64,000 bases of DNA. Origin: Marinoscillum luteum. GTDB taxonomy: Bacteria; Bacteroidota; Bacteroidia; Cytophagales; Cyclobacteriaceae. The notes under the pieces were generated by a model. That model saw only the letters and a program-made list of their open reading frames with translations, did not search any database and was not told where the DNA came from. This document shows positions 17,459-26,409 of this stretch, piece after piece. How positions within the stretch are numbered: the first letter of the stretch is position 1; every line of letters begins with the position of its first letter. The DNA lies in assembly GCF_044005705.1 (NCBI RefSeq), contig NZ_JBIPKE010000013.1, positions 200,788 through 264,787 of the forward strand, written 5' to 3'. The position numbers and the translations under genes were made by a program.

Positions 17459-17490
17459 AACCCTGCTTGAAATTCAAGCGGGGTTTTTTT
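17459..17490 (+). terminator. Terminator after hppA
   Basis: An 11-bp stem with one G-T pair (17459-17469 with 17475-17485), a 5-base loop and a seven-T tail. Confidence 0.85.
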
Positions 17491-17587
17491 GTGCCCTTGA
17501 CGCCAGGGGTATAGCTTAAATAGTGCAACTCAAGCTTTAATTAATCATATCTAATCACCTGTTTTATAGGTGTTTAAATAATTTATC

Positions 17588-17595
17588 TATATTTG
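17588..17595 (+). promoter_or_regulatory. -7 box upstream of the small secreted protein gene
   Basis: TATATTTG matches TAnnTTTG exactly and ends 22 bases before the ATG at 17618. Confidence 0.55.
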
Positions 17596-17617
17596 TGCAG
17601 GATATAATCTAAAAATT

Positions 17618-18016
17618 ATGAGAAAATCCAGCCGTCTAATTATCGTTGCCCTCATTGCTTTGACCTATGCATTTCCTGCATTTTGCCTTGGCGGAGGAGA
17701 AGAAGCTAATTTTCAAACACTCTCACAAAAGCTGGAAAATGCGATAGAAGAGAGGAACTTTCATGAAGCTAGGGAGGCCATAGAGGAATTGATGCCTCTC
17801 ATGAAAGAGGAATTAAAAAAGGATAAGAAAACACTTTCAGAACTGAAGCGTGAAGAATCACCAGAGATGGACCCTACTGAATTCGAAAAGAAATTGGTAC
17901 GGAAAACTGAGCTGTATGATGCTTTGAAGGAGTTGGTGAACATATCACCTGCCGCGCTCAGGGTAAAATCTGAAAGAATAAAAACTGATGTCAAGGAGTT
18001 CATCGATCTCTCCTGA
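17618..18016 (+). CDS. Small exported helical protein, function unknown
   Basis: A 132-residue protein with a clear N-terminal signal peptide (MRKSSRLIIVALIALTYAFP, cleavage probably after AFC or nearby). The cysteine at about residue 23 is not in a good lipobox, so a soluble periplasmic form is favoured. The mature part is highly charged and helical, with segments such as EELKKDKKTLSELKREE and FEKKLVRKTELYDALKELV that could form an antiparallel coiled coil. I do not recognise a family. It has its own promoter box and terminator, so it is expressed alone. Confidence 0.65.
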   Translation: MRKSSRLIIVALIALTYAFPAFCLGGGEEANFQTLSQKLENAIEERNFHEAREAIEELMPLMKEELKKDKKTLSELKREESPEMDPTEFEKKLVRKTELYDALKELVNISPAALRVKSERIKTDVKEFIDLS

Positions 18017-18037
18017 TTTTTAGTGGTTACTGTGGTT

Positions 18038-18072
18038 AAATCCTCCTGGTATCAGATCAGGAGGATTTTTTT
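18038..18072 (+). terminator. Terminator after the small secreted protein gene
   Basis: Perfect 11-bp arms AAATCCTCCTG (18038-18048) and CAGGAGGATTT (18058-18068) followed by a T run. Confidence 0.85.
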
Positions 18073-18201
18073 GTTGGACACATTCGTGTAAAAATTTCTT
18101 AAGACAGATCAGTAACTCCATATTATTTCGGAGTTTTGCAGGCATCCCGAGCAACCTTGGCGCAAAAGGAGCTGGGGTGATTCCATTAAAAGTAGCATCA
18201 T

Positions 18202-19461
18202 TTGAAAAAATCAGTCCTCTTCGTTGTTTCGATGTTAAGTACCATCCTACTGTCTCGCGGGCAGGGGATGTCCTACACTGATGCCCAGGCTCAGCAAGAG
18301 GTGATAGACCGAAACAACAGTGATTGGGCCATGCAGCAAGGCTATGTGGTGCTTGTAGGTATTGATGGTTTTCGATATGACTATGCACAGAAGTACGGAG
18401 CTAAGCACATACAAAAGCTGGGACAAAAAGGTGTAAAATCAGAGCGTTTACTGCCCTCATTCCCGACCAAAACATTTCCTAATCACTACACCATTGTTAC
18501 AGGTCTGCTGCCTGGCAACCACGGCTTGGTGGGCAACAGTTTTTATAGCAGAGCCAAGCAGGCATGGTATCACGTTTGGGACAGGGAGGCGGTAAGAGAA
18601 GCAAGCTGGTATGCAGGTGTCCCGCTATGGGTATTGGCAGAGGAGCAGGGGATGCTTTCTGCCAGTTTCTTCTGGGTGGGTGCCGAATCACCTATTCATG
18701 GAGTAAAGCCTACCTACAACTATGCCTACGATGGGAGCATGCCGAATGAACACAGATTGCGTCAGGTACTGGATTGGCTGAGACTGCCTGATGCCAAACG
18801 TCCACACATGATTGCTGCTTATTTCTCACTCGTGGATGATGCCGGGCACAAGTACGGACCTGACCACCCCAGGACGGGAGAGGCCGTGTTGAAGGTAGAT
18901 TCTTTGATTGGGAATTTTATGGATTCTTTGGATCAACTGGGTTTACCAGTTCATGTGGTGCTGGTTTCTGATCACGGTATGTCAGCCATCAGTCATGGGA
19001 TCGTACTGTCGGATGTGGCGGACCTTGATGATGCGCAGGTATCTTATAGCTTCCCGCCGATGGTCTACCAGCCGGACAGCGCCAAGCGACTGAAACTGTA
19101 TGATCAGCTCCTTAGGGTGCCCAATATGGACGTTTATACCAGAGAAAACATCCCGGACTTCTTATCCTTTAGCAACGATGATCGGATTGGCGATTTCATA
19201 CTCATGACAGACGCACCAACCATCATTTTAGAAAAGCCCAGGCCCGTGTCTGGCGGCACGCATGGGTTTAATCCCTATAGCGATGGAAACATGGGTGCCA
19301 TCTTTTATGCCGCAGGCCCTAAGTTGAAATCTGGTTTGGAAGTACCACCAGTAGAGAATATCCACATTTACCCTTTCATTGCCGAACTACTCGGGCTGAC
19401 CATTTCTGAGCCAATAGACGGAGATTTAAATGCATTGCGGATCCTATTGAAGCAAGACTAG
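18202..19461 (+). CDS. Ectonucleotide pyrophosphatase/phosphodiesterase (NPP type)
   Basis: An exported metallophosphodiesterase of the alkaline phosphatase superfamily, 419 residues. Two-zinc-site motifs are present: the first Asp in VGIDGFRYDY, the threonine nucleophile in SFPTKTFPNHYT, DDAGHKYGPDHP, VLVSDHGMS and GGTHGFNP. The start is TTG at 18202, since no in-frame ATG precedes it and MKKSVLFVVSMLSTILLS forms a good signal peptide; an ATG at 18232 would cut the signal. Likely substrates are extracellular nucleotides or nucleotide sugars, but NPP enzymes also cleave phospholipids. The downstream small gene starts 37 bases later on the same strand. Confidence 0.9.
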   Translation: MKKSVLFVVSMLSTILLSRGQGMSYTDAQAQQEVIDRNNSDWAMQQGYVVLVGIDGFRYDYAQKYGAKHIQKLGQKGVKSERLLPSFPTKTFPNHYTIVTGLLPGNHGLVGNSFYSRAKQAWYHVWDREAVREASWYAGVPLWVLAEEQGMLSASFFWVGAESPIHGVKPTYNYAYDGSMPNEHRLRQVLDWLRLPDAKRPHMIAAYFSLVDDAGHKYGPDHPRTGEAVLKVDSLIGNFMDSLDQLGLPVHVVLVSDHGMSAISHGIVLSDVADLDDAQVSYSFPPMVYQPDSAKRLKLYDQLLRVPNMDVYTRENIPDFLSFSNDDRIGDFILMTDAPTIILEKPRPVSGGTHGFNPYSDGNMGAIFYAAGPKLKSGLEVPPVENIHIYPFIAELLGLTISEPIDGDLNALRILLKQD

Positions 19462-19498
19462 TATTTATTATTGGCATGCTTTTAGATAATGTACTTGT

Positions 19499-19894
19499 AT
19501 GCTACAGTTTTTAGATGCTTTTCTCACCATTTTTCATTCGGCGTTTGTTCTGTTTGTGTTATTTGGTTGGGCTCACCCAAAAACACAGAAAGCACATGTC
19601 ACGGCGCTGTTGCTCACGTTTTTGGCCTGGATGCTACTGGGCTTGTACAAGGGCGTGATTGGCTATTGCCCCCTTACTGATTGGCACTGGGATGTCAAAC
19701 GTGCATTGGGGGAGACAGGAATGTCCGGTTCCTTTGTTGGTTACATGATCGAACACTATTTAGGCCTTTCATTTTCAAGAAGCTTTTATGATGCCATTAC
19801 GGCAGGTGGACTTATTTTCGGATCGCTGATGTCCTTTTTGGTCCATCGAAAAAATCGGAACAGCAAATCTGAGGCTAGTAGTCAGGTTGCTTGA
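19499..19894 (+). CDS. DUF2784 small membrane protein
   Basis: A 131-residue protein with about three or four membrane segments. GYCPLTDWHWDVKRALG fits the conserved core of the DUF2784 family (Cys-Pro-Leu-Thr followed by Trp), and the FLDAFLTIFHSAFVLFVLFGW opening is typical. The function of the family is not known. It starts 37 bases after the phosphodiesterase stop and may be co-transcribed with it. Confidence 0.7.
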   Translation: MLQFLDAFLTIFHSAFVLFVLFGWAHPKTQKAHVTALLLTFLAWMLLGLYKGVIGYCPLTDWHWDVKRALGETGMSGSFVGYMIEHYLGLSFSRSFYDAITAGGLIFGSLMSFLVHRKNRNSKSEASSQVA

Positions 19895-20039
19895 AATCGT
19901 CTGGAGAATTCCTGTTCACTTCACAATCGAACCAAACCATATGAAAATTGACATTTTCATTCAGGAAAAAATCCCAATCATGCAAAAAAAGCTATAACTA
20001 AGCGATAGTTGATTTATCTTGGTGCTTTCTAGGGGTAAC

Positions 20040-20441
20040 ATGAGACAATCAAAAGAATATACGGTACTGTACGTAGACGATGAGCGGGCAAATCTTCGAA
20101 GTTTCAAGTCTGCATTTCGAAGGATATACAACGTGATTATTGCTGATAGTCCCCTGGAAGGCATTGAGATTATCAAGGAGAATAAAATCAACATTGTGGT
20201 GTCTGACCACAGGATGCCCGAGTTGATAGGTACCGACTTCCTGAGAAAAGTATACGAGCACGACGGCAACATCCGCAGGATCATTTTGAGTGGGTTTGTA
20301 AAGAAAGAGGATTTGCAGGAAGCCAATGAGGAGTTCGGGATCCATGCCTACATCTCCAAGCCCTGGGATTTCGATCATCTCCAGGGGATTTTTGAAAGGT
20401 TACTCACCGAAGAGAAGTCTGAGCACATCATTTACGACTGA
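20040..20441 (+). CDS. Single-domain response regulator
   Basis: A 133-residue stand-alone receiver (REC) domain. The acidic pocket is in LYVDDERAN, the phospho-acceptor Asp is in VVSDHRMPE, the Thr/Ser switch is in IILSGF and the lysine is in ISKPWD. The DHRMP and SKPWD forms are typical of receivers associated with HD-GYP or other two-component proteins (RpfG/LytT-like). No output domain and no adjacent kinase are present, so it works as a phospho-relay or by protein contact. The ATG at 20040 is chosen; the one at 20019 adds seven residues without support. Confidence 0.88.
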   Translation: MRQSKEYTVLYVDDERANLRSFKSAFRRIYNVIIADSPLEGIEIIKENKINIVVSDHRMPELIGTDFLRKVYEHDGNIRRIILSGFVKKEDLQEANEEFGIHAYISKPWDFDHLQGIFERLLTEEKSEHIIYD

Positions 20442-20696
20442 TTTAATTAGGTCCAACATTTACATCATTGTTTGTTCAAATTGAGATTTTTTTCCTCGTT
20501 CTGAGAGAAAACAATACTCTTTTAAGCCCTTTTGGAGCCTTATGTCAGATCAGGGCCTCTTATTTCAACATTTTCCTGAAAAATTTTCATGGTTTTTAGT
20601 TTTTGGCATAGTTATAGCTAATAAGTATTCAGAGTTCAAGATCAGAAAATGACCTTGACTCGGAAGAAACTTTTTAGTTAGGTTAGGTTGGTGATA
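20442..20696. other. Intergenic region, possible 3' UTR or small RNA
   Basis: About 255 bases without an open frame, ending in the strong terminator at 20697-20729. The stretch may be a long 3' untranslated region of the response regulator or may encode a small RNA. No exact -7 box was found inside it. Confidence 0.35.
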
Positions 20697-20729
20697 AGCT
20701 CCCCTCATTTATGAGGGGGGCTTTTTTTT
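20697..20729 (+). terminator. Strong terminator 256 bases after the response regulator gene
   Basis: 11-bp arms with one G-T pair (AGCTCCCCTCA 20697-20707 with TGAGGGGGGCT 20712-20722), a 4-base loop and eight T residues. No annotated gene ends directly before it. Confidence 0.8.
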
Positions 20730-20794
20730 GTTCCTTGTTTGAGGGAATGAAAGGGATTTATTTTATCTTATCCTATCACTAACTCTAGTTCAAT

Positions 20795-21178
20795 ATGAAA
20801 GTACTTTTCGAATGGCTGCTCAGTATCCTTGCAGCGTTTCTGCTTTTACAGACCTTATTTTACAAGTTTTCGGGGAGCGATGAGAGTGTATATATCTTCA
20901 CTCAGGTGGGTATGGAACCTTGGGGGAGGTATGCTTCAGGTGTCGTAGAGCTTTTGGCAGGTGTGCTTTTACTCTCCCAAAAGTATAGGGCATATGGTGC
21001 TGTCTTGGGTTTGGGAGTGATCTCGGGAGCTTTGTTTTTTCACCTGACCTCCCTCGGTATTGAGGTGTTGGGCGACGATGGTCGTTTGTTCTATTATGCG
21101 CTCACTGTTTTTATCAGCTGCATACTGCTCCTGATCATGCGGAAGAAAGACATTCCGTTGATAGGACAGAGATTTTGA
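20795..21178 (+). CDS. DoxX-like membrane protein
   Basis: A 127-residue protein with four membrane segments. The pattern (FLLLQTLFYKFSGS, then RYASGVVELLAGVLLL, then ALFFHLTSLGIEVLGDDG) fits the DoxX-like family: an FxKF motif, a conserved G-x-x-E in the second segment and FHL in the third. Members have been linked to redox balance in some bacteria, but no specific role can be read here. The next gene starts 46 bases later. Confidence 0.75.
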   Translation: MKVLFEWLLSILAAFLLLQTLFYKFSGSDESVYIFTQVGMEPWGRYASGVVELLAGVLLLSQKYRAYGAVLGLGVISGALFFHLTSLGIEVLGDDGRLFYYALTVFISCILLLIMRKKDIPLIGQRF

Positions 21179-21224
21179 GTGTTTTTTTTGAGTGTTGGGA
21201 TCGATACTTGGCTGAGGCGACAAA

Positions 21225-23681
21225 TTGAAGGATGAATTAGAACCGGCACGGGCCTGGTTTAAATCCAGAGGGTGGGAGCCATTTGATTTTCAAAAGGAGA
21301 CCTGGCAGGCATACCTGAGTGGTCATAGTGGCTTGCTCAATGCGCCCACGGGCAGCGGAAAAACCTACGCCCTCTGGATTCCATGTGTTTTGGAGTTTCT
21401 AAGGGATCATGACCCTTCCGAGGTTACTCCTGAATTACGGATTTTATGGGTTACCCCACTCAGGGCACTAGCCAAGGATATTCAGCGTGCCATGCAGGCT
21501 GTCTGTGATGAAATGGATATTCGGTGGACCGTAGGTCTCAGAACGGGGGATACCACTACCACCGAGCGGCAGAGGCAAAAGAAAATCGCGCCACAGGCTT
21601 TGGTAATTACTCCCGAAAGCATTCATGTTTTACTCAGTCAGAGTGATTACCCCAATTTTTTCAAGGGAGTAAAAGCCATTATCGTGGACGAGTGGCACGA
21701 AATTCTGGGCACCAAGCGTGGAGTGGCCACGGAGTTGGCCATTTCCAGACTCAAACACATTACCGAATCAAAGCTTAAGGTTTGGGCAATTTCTGCCACC
21801 ATTGGTAATTTGCCCCAGGCCAAACGGGTGATCCTCGGCGAAGACGCTTATAAGGAGGGTGTGGTGATCAAGTCCCGATTGGAAAAAAAGGTGGAGGTGG
21901 AGTCTGTCTTGCCCGATGAGGTGGAAAAATTTCCTTGGACTGGGCATTTGGGTACCAAATTACTACCCAAAATATTGCCCATCATTCTTAAGAGTAAGAC
22001 CACATTGCTTTTTACCAATACCCGCTCTCAGACAGAGCTTTGGTACCAGGCCATTCTGAAATTTGCCCCTGAGCTGTCAGGAATCATAGCCATGCACCAT
22101 GGTTCTATGGATCACGACATCAGAGGCTGGGTAGAGGATGCTCTTCACGCAGAGAAACTCAAATTGGTGGTTTGTACCTCCAGTCTGGATCTGGGGGTGG
22201 ATTTCCGCCCGGTAGACACTGTTATTCAGATCGGAGGGCCAAAGGGCGTGTCGCGGTTCTTTCAAAGAGCAGGCCGTAGCGGCCATCAGCCAGGAGCTAC
22301 CAGTAAGATTTACTTTGTGCCCACACACTCTCTGGAGCTCATAGAGGGTGCAGCCCTTAGGGAGGCGATCGCCGAAGGAATGTTTGAAAGTAGAAACCCC
22401 TTGCAAAAAAGTTTGGATGTATTGGTTCAGTATCTGGTTACTCTGGCCGTGAGTGGTGGATTCAGGCCACTACAGATACTGGAGGAGGTGCGGCAAACGT
22501 ATAGTTACCGTCTGCTGACGGCTGAGGAGTGGAGTTGGTGCCTTGATTTCATCACCACTGGAGGCAAAACTTTGGGGCAGTATGATGAGTTTGCCAGGGT
22601 GTATAATGATGATGGGGTTTACAAAATCATTAATAAGAAGGCGGCGACCAGACATAAACTATCCATAGGCACTATAGTGGGGGATCCGGCCCTCAAGGTT
22701 AAGTTTATCACAGGTGGTCATATTGGTACCATTGAAGAGAGCTTCGTGTCACGACTGAATGTAGGGGACACCTTTTGGTTTTCTGGCAGAAACCTTGAGT
22801 TTGTGAGGATCAAAGACCTGACGGTACTGGTACGGAAATCCAATAAGAAAAGTGGACTCACCCCTCAATGGATGGGGGGTAGGCTACCTCTTTCTTCTAT
22901 GCTGGCATTTAAGATCAGAGAGAAACTGGATGGCGCTATTGGCGGTGATTATTCGTCTGTCGAGATGCAAACCATCCGACCTATCCTGGATTTGCAAAGT
23001 CGCTGGTCGATGATCCCGTCTTCCAAACAGCTTCTGATAGAGAAAACTAAAACGCGATTTGGTCACCACATTTTTATTTTCCCATTTGAGGGAATGTTTG
23101 TTCACGAGGTGCTTGCTGGTGTCATTGCCATGCGCATCAGCAGGATCAGACCCATTTCATTTTCCATTTCCATGAATGATTATGGGTTTGAAATGCTTTC
23201 TGATCAGGAAGTACCCATAGAGGAAGCACTTGAACTGGACCTCTTTTCAGAGGAAAACCTTATACCGGATATCTATGAGTCCATCAACATGACCGAGATG
23301 GCCCAGCGAAAATTTCGTGACGTGGCCACGATTGCCGGCCTGATCTTTCAGGGGTACCCAGGTAAAAACATTAAATCGCGGCATTTGCAAGCCTCTTCGG
23401 GTATTTTATTCAAAGTATTTGAAGAATATGATCAGGGGAATTTGCTGGTTCGTCAGTCTATGGAAGAGGTGATGACCTTGCAGCTGGAGCATTCACGGCT
23501 CTTTGAAGCTGTCAGGCGAATTAACCAACAAACCATCGTCTTGAAAGAGACCATTAAACCTACCCCGTTTGCATTTCCTATATTGGTAGATATGTTTCGA
23601 AGGCAAAAACTCACCTCTGAGCAGCTAGCCGATCGCATCCGGAAAATGCAAATACAGCTGGAACGTGCGGCAGCCAAATAG
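21225..23681 (+). CDS. Lhr-like DEXH-box helicase, ligase-associated DNA damage type
   Basis: An 818-residue superfamily 2 helicase of the Lhr group. Motif I is NAPTGSGKT, motif II is DEWHE, motif III is AISATIGN, and motif VI is FQRAGRSGHQPG. The length and architecture (helicase core plus Lhr-specific winged-helix and C-terminal domains) fit the bacterial form usually encoded with a PdeM nuclease, an ATP-dependent DNA ligase and an exonuclease. PdeM is 455 bases downstream here; ligase and exonuclease are not in the window. The start is TTG at 21225: the in-frame stop at 21213-21215 leaves no ATG upstream and the next Met lies too far in. Confidence 0.9.
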   Translation: MKDELEPARAWFKSRGWEPFDFQKETWQAYLSGHSGLLNAPTGSGKTYALWIPCVLEFLRDHDPSEVTPELRILWVTPLRALAKDIQRAMQAVCDEMDIRWTVGLRTGDTTTTERQRQKKIAPQALVITPESIHVLLSQSDYPNFFKGVKAIIVDEWHEILGTKRGVATELAISRLKHITESKLKVWAISATIGNLPQAKRVILGEDAYKEGVVIKSRLEKKVEVESVLPDEVEKFPWTGHLGTKLLPKILPIILKSKTTLLFTNTRSQTELWYQAILKFAPELSGIIAMHHGSMDHDIRGWVEDALHAEKLKLVVCTSSLDLGVDFRPVDTVIQIGGPKGVSRFFQRAGRSGHQPGATSKIYFVPTHSLELIEGAALREAIAEGMFESRNPLQKSLDVLVQYLVTLAVSGGFRPLQILEEVRQTYSYRLLTAEEWSWCLDFITTGGKTLGQYDEFARVYNDDGVYKIINKKAATRHKLSIGTIVGDPALKVKFITGGHIGTIEESFVSRLNVGDTFWFSGRNLEFVRIKDLTVLVRKSNKKSGLTPQWMGGRLPLSSMLAFKIREKLDGAIGGDYSSVEMQTIRPILDLQSRWSMIPSSKQLLIEKTKTRFGHHIFIFPFEGMFVHEVLAGVIAMRISRIRPISFSISMNDYGFEMLSDQEVPIEEALELDLFSEENLIPDIYESINMTEMAQRKFRDVATIAGLIFQGYPGKNIKSRHLQASSGILFKVFEEYDQGNLLVRQSMEEVMTLQLEHSRLFEAVRRINQQTIVLKETIKPTPFAFPILVDMFRRQKLTSEQLADRIRKMQIQLERAAAK

Positions 23682-23714
23682 GGTATTTTCATTACTTTGC
23701 GGAAAATCCTGAAT

Positions 23715-24146
23715 ATGAGACAAATTTTCCTTCTCCCTCTTTTTTTTAGCCTGATATCAGTACAGGCCCAGTCAGTTACCGGACTATGGAAGACCATAGA
23801 TGATGAGACTGGTAAGCCCCGATCAATCGTACAAATAGAAGAGCGCGATGGTCAGATTTTCGGTACCATTGTGCGCTTGTTTAGATCCCCAGATGAGGAG
23901 CAGGATCCTGTGTGTAAGGTGTGCCCCGGGAAGCGCAAAAACCAGAAAATTATCGGAATGGAAATCATCTCTGGGTTGAGTTACGATCAGGATGATGAGG
24001 AGTACAGTGGTGGAGAGATTCTGGACCCGGAGAGTGGCAATGTGTATGACTGCAAAATTTGGCTGAGTGAGGATGGAACCCTCAAAGTGCGTGGATACGT
24101 CATGTTTTTATACCGAACCCAGACATGGCTCCCTTATGCGGAGTGA
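23715..24146 (+). CDS. DUF2147 exported protein
   Basis: A 143-residue protein with a signal peptide (MRQIFLLPLFFSLISVQAQ). The mature part fits DUF2147: SVTGLWKTIDDETGKPRS, PVCKVC, and the GNVYDCKIWL...LKVRGYV stretch near the C-terminus. The family is a small lipocalin-like fold of unknown function. The ATG at 23715 gives the good signal peptide; a TTG further upstream would add six residues. It ends 11 bases inside the start of the PdeM gene, so the two are translationally linked. Confidence 0.85.
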   Translation: MRQIFLLPLFFSLISVQAQSVTGLWKTIDDETGKPRSIVQIEERDGQIFGTIVRLFRSPDEEQDPVCKVCPGKRKNQKIIGMEIISGLSYDQDDEEYSGGEILDPESGNVYDCKIWLSEDGTLKVRGYVMFLYRTQTWLPYAE

Positions 24147-24801
24147 TCTGGAGGTAAAAGGGTTTGAGCATCAGTTTCATCTTAAAGGGCAGTCTTTGGT
24201 GTTGAGTTGTGATCGTTCCATTTTCTGGGAGGATCACTCGGCGCTTGTGGTGTCTGACCTGCATCTGGGCAAAGCGGGCCATTTCAGAAAGCACGGGATT
24301 CCTGTACCTTCACAGATTCATATCTCAGACCTTCAGCGGGTCAATTCCCTGATTGAAATATATCGCCCAGAGCGCATTCTATTTCTTGGGGACCTTTTTC
24401 ATAGTGACCAAAACGATGAGTGGCAGGATTTTATGCACTGGTCCAATTTTCATTCCGACATAGAACAGATCCTGATTTTGGGGAATCATGATATTTTGGA
24501 TCCTTCTCAGTATGGTCACACGAGGGTGCGATTATGCGAAGAATACATGCACGGCCCCTTCGAATTCACCCATGAAACACGCCGCTCAAAGGCCTACAAT
24601 ATATCAGGTCATATCCACCCATCCATCAGGCTCAGTGGCCTGGCCAGACAAGGGGTTACATTACCATGTTTTTACTTTGGGCAAGAGCATGCTTTGCTTC
24701 CGGCTTTTGGAGAATTTACCGGAAACCACCCGATTCGTGCCCGCGCCGGAGATCAGGTTTTTGCAATTGGCGAAGACCTTTTAATAGGGTTAGTGGGGTA
24801 A
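24136..24801 (+). CDS. pdeM: PdeM metallophosphoesterase/endonuclease
   Basis: A 221-residue calcineurin-like phosphoesterase. Metal motifs in order: VVSDLHLGK, LFLGDLFHS, LGNHD and SGHIHPSI, then LPCFYFG. The short length and this exact motif set match the ligase-associated DNA damage response nuclease PdeM. Known partners are the Lhr-like helicase (present, 21225-23681), an ATP-dependent ligase and an Artemis-like exonuclease (both absent here). The ATG at 24136 overlaps the DUF2147 gene by 11 bases; an upstream ATG at 24067 lies well inside that gene and adds residues unlike the family. Confidence 0.88.
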   Translation: MRSDLEVKGFEHQFHLKGQSLVLSCDRSIFWEDHSALVVSDLHLGKAGHFRKHGIPVPSQIHISDLQRVNSLIEIYRPERILFLGDLFHSDQNDEWQDFMHWSNFHSDIEQILILGNHDILDPSQYGHTRVRLCEEYMHGPFEFTHETRRSKAYNISGHIHPSIRLSGLARQGVTLPCFYFGQEHALLPAFGEFTGNHPIRARAGDQVFAIGEDLLIGLVG

Positions 24802-24900
24802 ATCACTAATTTTACAGCCAGAAATGACCAATTCATCGACAATGCGGTTACTTTATCAGGAAAAGAGGTATTTAATGACAGAGCGCGAGCTCCTGCTGCT

Positions 24901-25440
24901 ATGAAGGATAGTGAGATTCTTGAGAAAATTGCAAAAGGAGACGAGACAGCCCTTGACTATCTGTACAAGAAGTACTACAGGATGATGACCAATCTTGTCC
25001 TGAAGAACAATGGTACAGAAGAAGAAGCTAAGGATGTATATCAGGAAGCGCTTCTGGCATTTTGGCAAAAGGCAATAAGTGGGAAGCTGGTGTTGACCTC
25101 AAAGATTAGCACCTTTCTCTACAGCATTTGCCTGAACCAGTGGAGAAAGGAATTAGACAGGAAGAGCAGGTTATCCAACGAAGAGGTGGACAGCGAAGAG
25201 TTTCAGGGGCATGACCAGAATGAGCGATACAAGATAGTCATGCAATGTATCAGTGAACTTGGCGATACCTGCAAGAGAATATTGACATACTATTACTTTG
25301 ATGGTCTGAATATGACCGACATAGCGGAAAAATTGAATTTTGCTAACACGGACACAGCCAAGACCAAAAAATATAAGTGTAAGAAGAAATTAGATAGTTT
25401 AATAAAAGCACGATATACCACAACCGACTTTTTTGATTAA
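24901..25440 (+). CDS. ECF-type RNA polymerase sigma factor
   Basis: A 179-residue sigma-70 family protein with only regions 2 and 4. Region 2 covers about residues 18-85 (DYLYKKYYRMMTNLVLKN, then DVYQEALLAFWQKA), and region 4 is near LTYYYFDGLNMTDIAEKL. No region 1 or 3 is present, which is typical of extracytoplasmic function sigma factors. Its stop codon overlaps the start of the next gene by one base (TAATG), the usual arrangement for a sigma factor and its regulator. Its target promoters cannot be read here. Confidence 0.85.
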   Translation: MKDSEILEKIAKGDETALDYLYKKYYRMMTNLVLKNNGTEEEAKDVYQEALLAFWQKAISGKLVLTSKISTFLYSICLNQWRKELDRKSRLSNEEVDSEEFQGHDQNERYKIVMQCISELGDTCKRILTYYYFDGLNMTDIAEKLNFANTDTAKTKKYKCKKKLDSLIKARYTTTDFFD

Positions 25441-26366
25441 TGAATCCAACGCCGCACCAAATAGATAGCTACTTAAGAAACGAACTTAGTTCATCCGAAC
25501 TGAGCGCATTCGAAGCAGAAATGTCCAATAACCCAGAGCTTATGGATCAGGTTCGCTTTGAACAAACTGTTGTAGAAGGTATTTCACAGTATCGCAAGGC
25601 AGAATTGAAAGCCAGACTTGATGCCATAGAGATCGGTTCAGGCTGGATGGGAATCGGCCAGCTGGGGAGTAGTGCGTTGGTGAAAAGTGTTGGTGGAGTG
25701 CTGGTGGCCTCACTTGTTGGGGTGTCTGCATATTTTGTTTTCACAGCAGAAGAGAATATCACTTCTCCGGAGATTATTGAGTCGATTGAAATCACCTCAC
25801 CAAAGCAGTCGGAGAGCTATCAGTTTGAGTTCCCTGAATTATCTGATCAGAAGGTTTCATCTGTCGTTTCCGAATCTTCTCCCAATGTTGCTGAAAAAAG
25901 CAGCGCCACTTCGGATGAAAAGGTGGAGGCACTGCCTACTGTACAGAAATCAGTAGCTTCTGTAGATGAAGAGACTGAATTTGTACCGGTGGTTGATTTG
26001 CCAGATTTGGGTGAGTTGAGTGAAGAGAAAGGATTGAAGATCGAGGATGCAAACCTGCCGGAAATGAATGAGATGGACGTAGTATCCTCTAAAGGTGAAA
26101 GTCCGATCAGCGTGGAGACCATCCAACGAAATTCTGAATCCATCAAATACAAATATTTCGACGGTAAGCTTTTCCTATATGGGGATTTCAAAAGCACCCC
26201 TTACGAAATCATAGAAATCAACAGACCAACTGAGCGAAAACTATACCTCTTCTACGATCAGGAGTACTATTCTATCATCGTCAGCGATAAGGTACAGGAG
26301 CTATCTCCGATTACGAATCATCAACTACTTCAGGAGTTGGAAATAGTCAGAAACAATAAGCTCTAG
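25440..26366 (+). CDS. Probable membrane anti-sigma factor
   Basis: A 308-residue protein with one membrane segment (about residues 80-103, KSVGGVLVASLVGVSAYFVF). The N-terminal cytoplasmic part (IDSYLRNELSSSELSAFEAEM, NPELMDQV) is the helical segment seen at the start of many Bacteroidota anti-sigma proteins, without the Cys/His zinc ligands of the ZAS type. A Ser/Glu-rich linker of roughly 110 residues follows, then a C-terminal domain of about 85 residues (YKYFDGKLFLYGDFKSTPYE and onward). Start-stop overlap with the sigma factor supports the role. The function is inferred from position and architecture. Confidence 0.65.
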   Translation: MNPTPHQIDSYLRNELSSSELSAFEAEMSNNPELMDQVRFEQTVVEGISQYRKAELKARLDAIEIGSGWMGIGQLGSSALVKSVGGVLVASLVGVSAYFVFTAEENITSPEIIESIEITSPKQSESYQFEFPELSDQKVSSVVSESSPNVAEKSSATSDEKVEALPTVQKSVASVDEETEFVPVVDLPDLGELSEEKGLKIEDANLPEMNEMDVVSSKGESPISVETIQRNSESIKYKYFDGKLFLYGDFKSTPYEIIEINRPTERKLYLFYDQEYYSIIVSDKVQELSPITNHQLLQELEIVRNNKL

Positions 26367-26394
26367 CATTCTCTGCATTTCGGGTTACATTATT

Positions 26395-26402
26395 TAGTTT
26401 TG
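26395..26402 (+). promoter_or_regulatory. -7 box of the ftsX promoter
   Basis: TAGTTTTG matches TAnnTTTG exactly and ends 7 bases before the ftsX ATG. Transcription starting about 7 bases after the box would give an almost leaderless mRNA. A TTTCG upstream could serve as a poor -33 element. Confidence 0.5.
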
Positions 26403-26409
26403 GGGCGGG

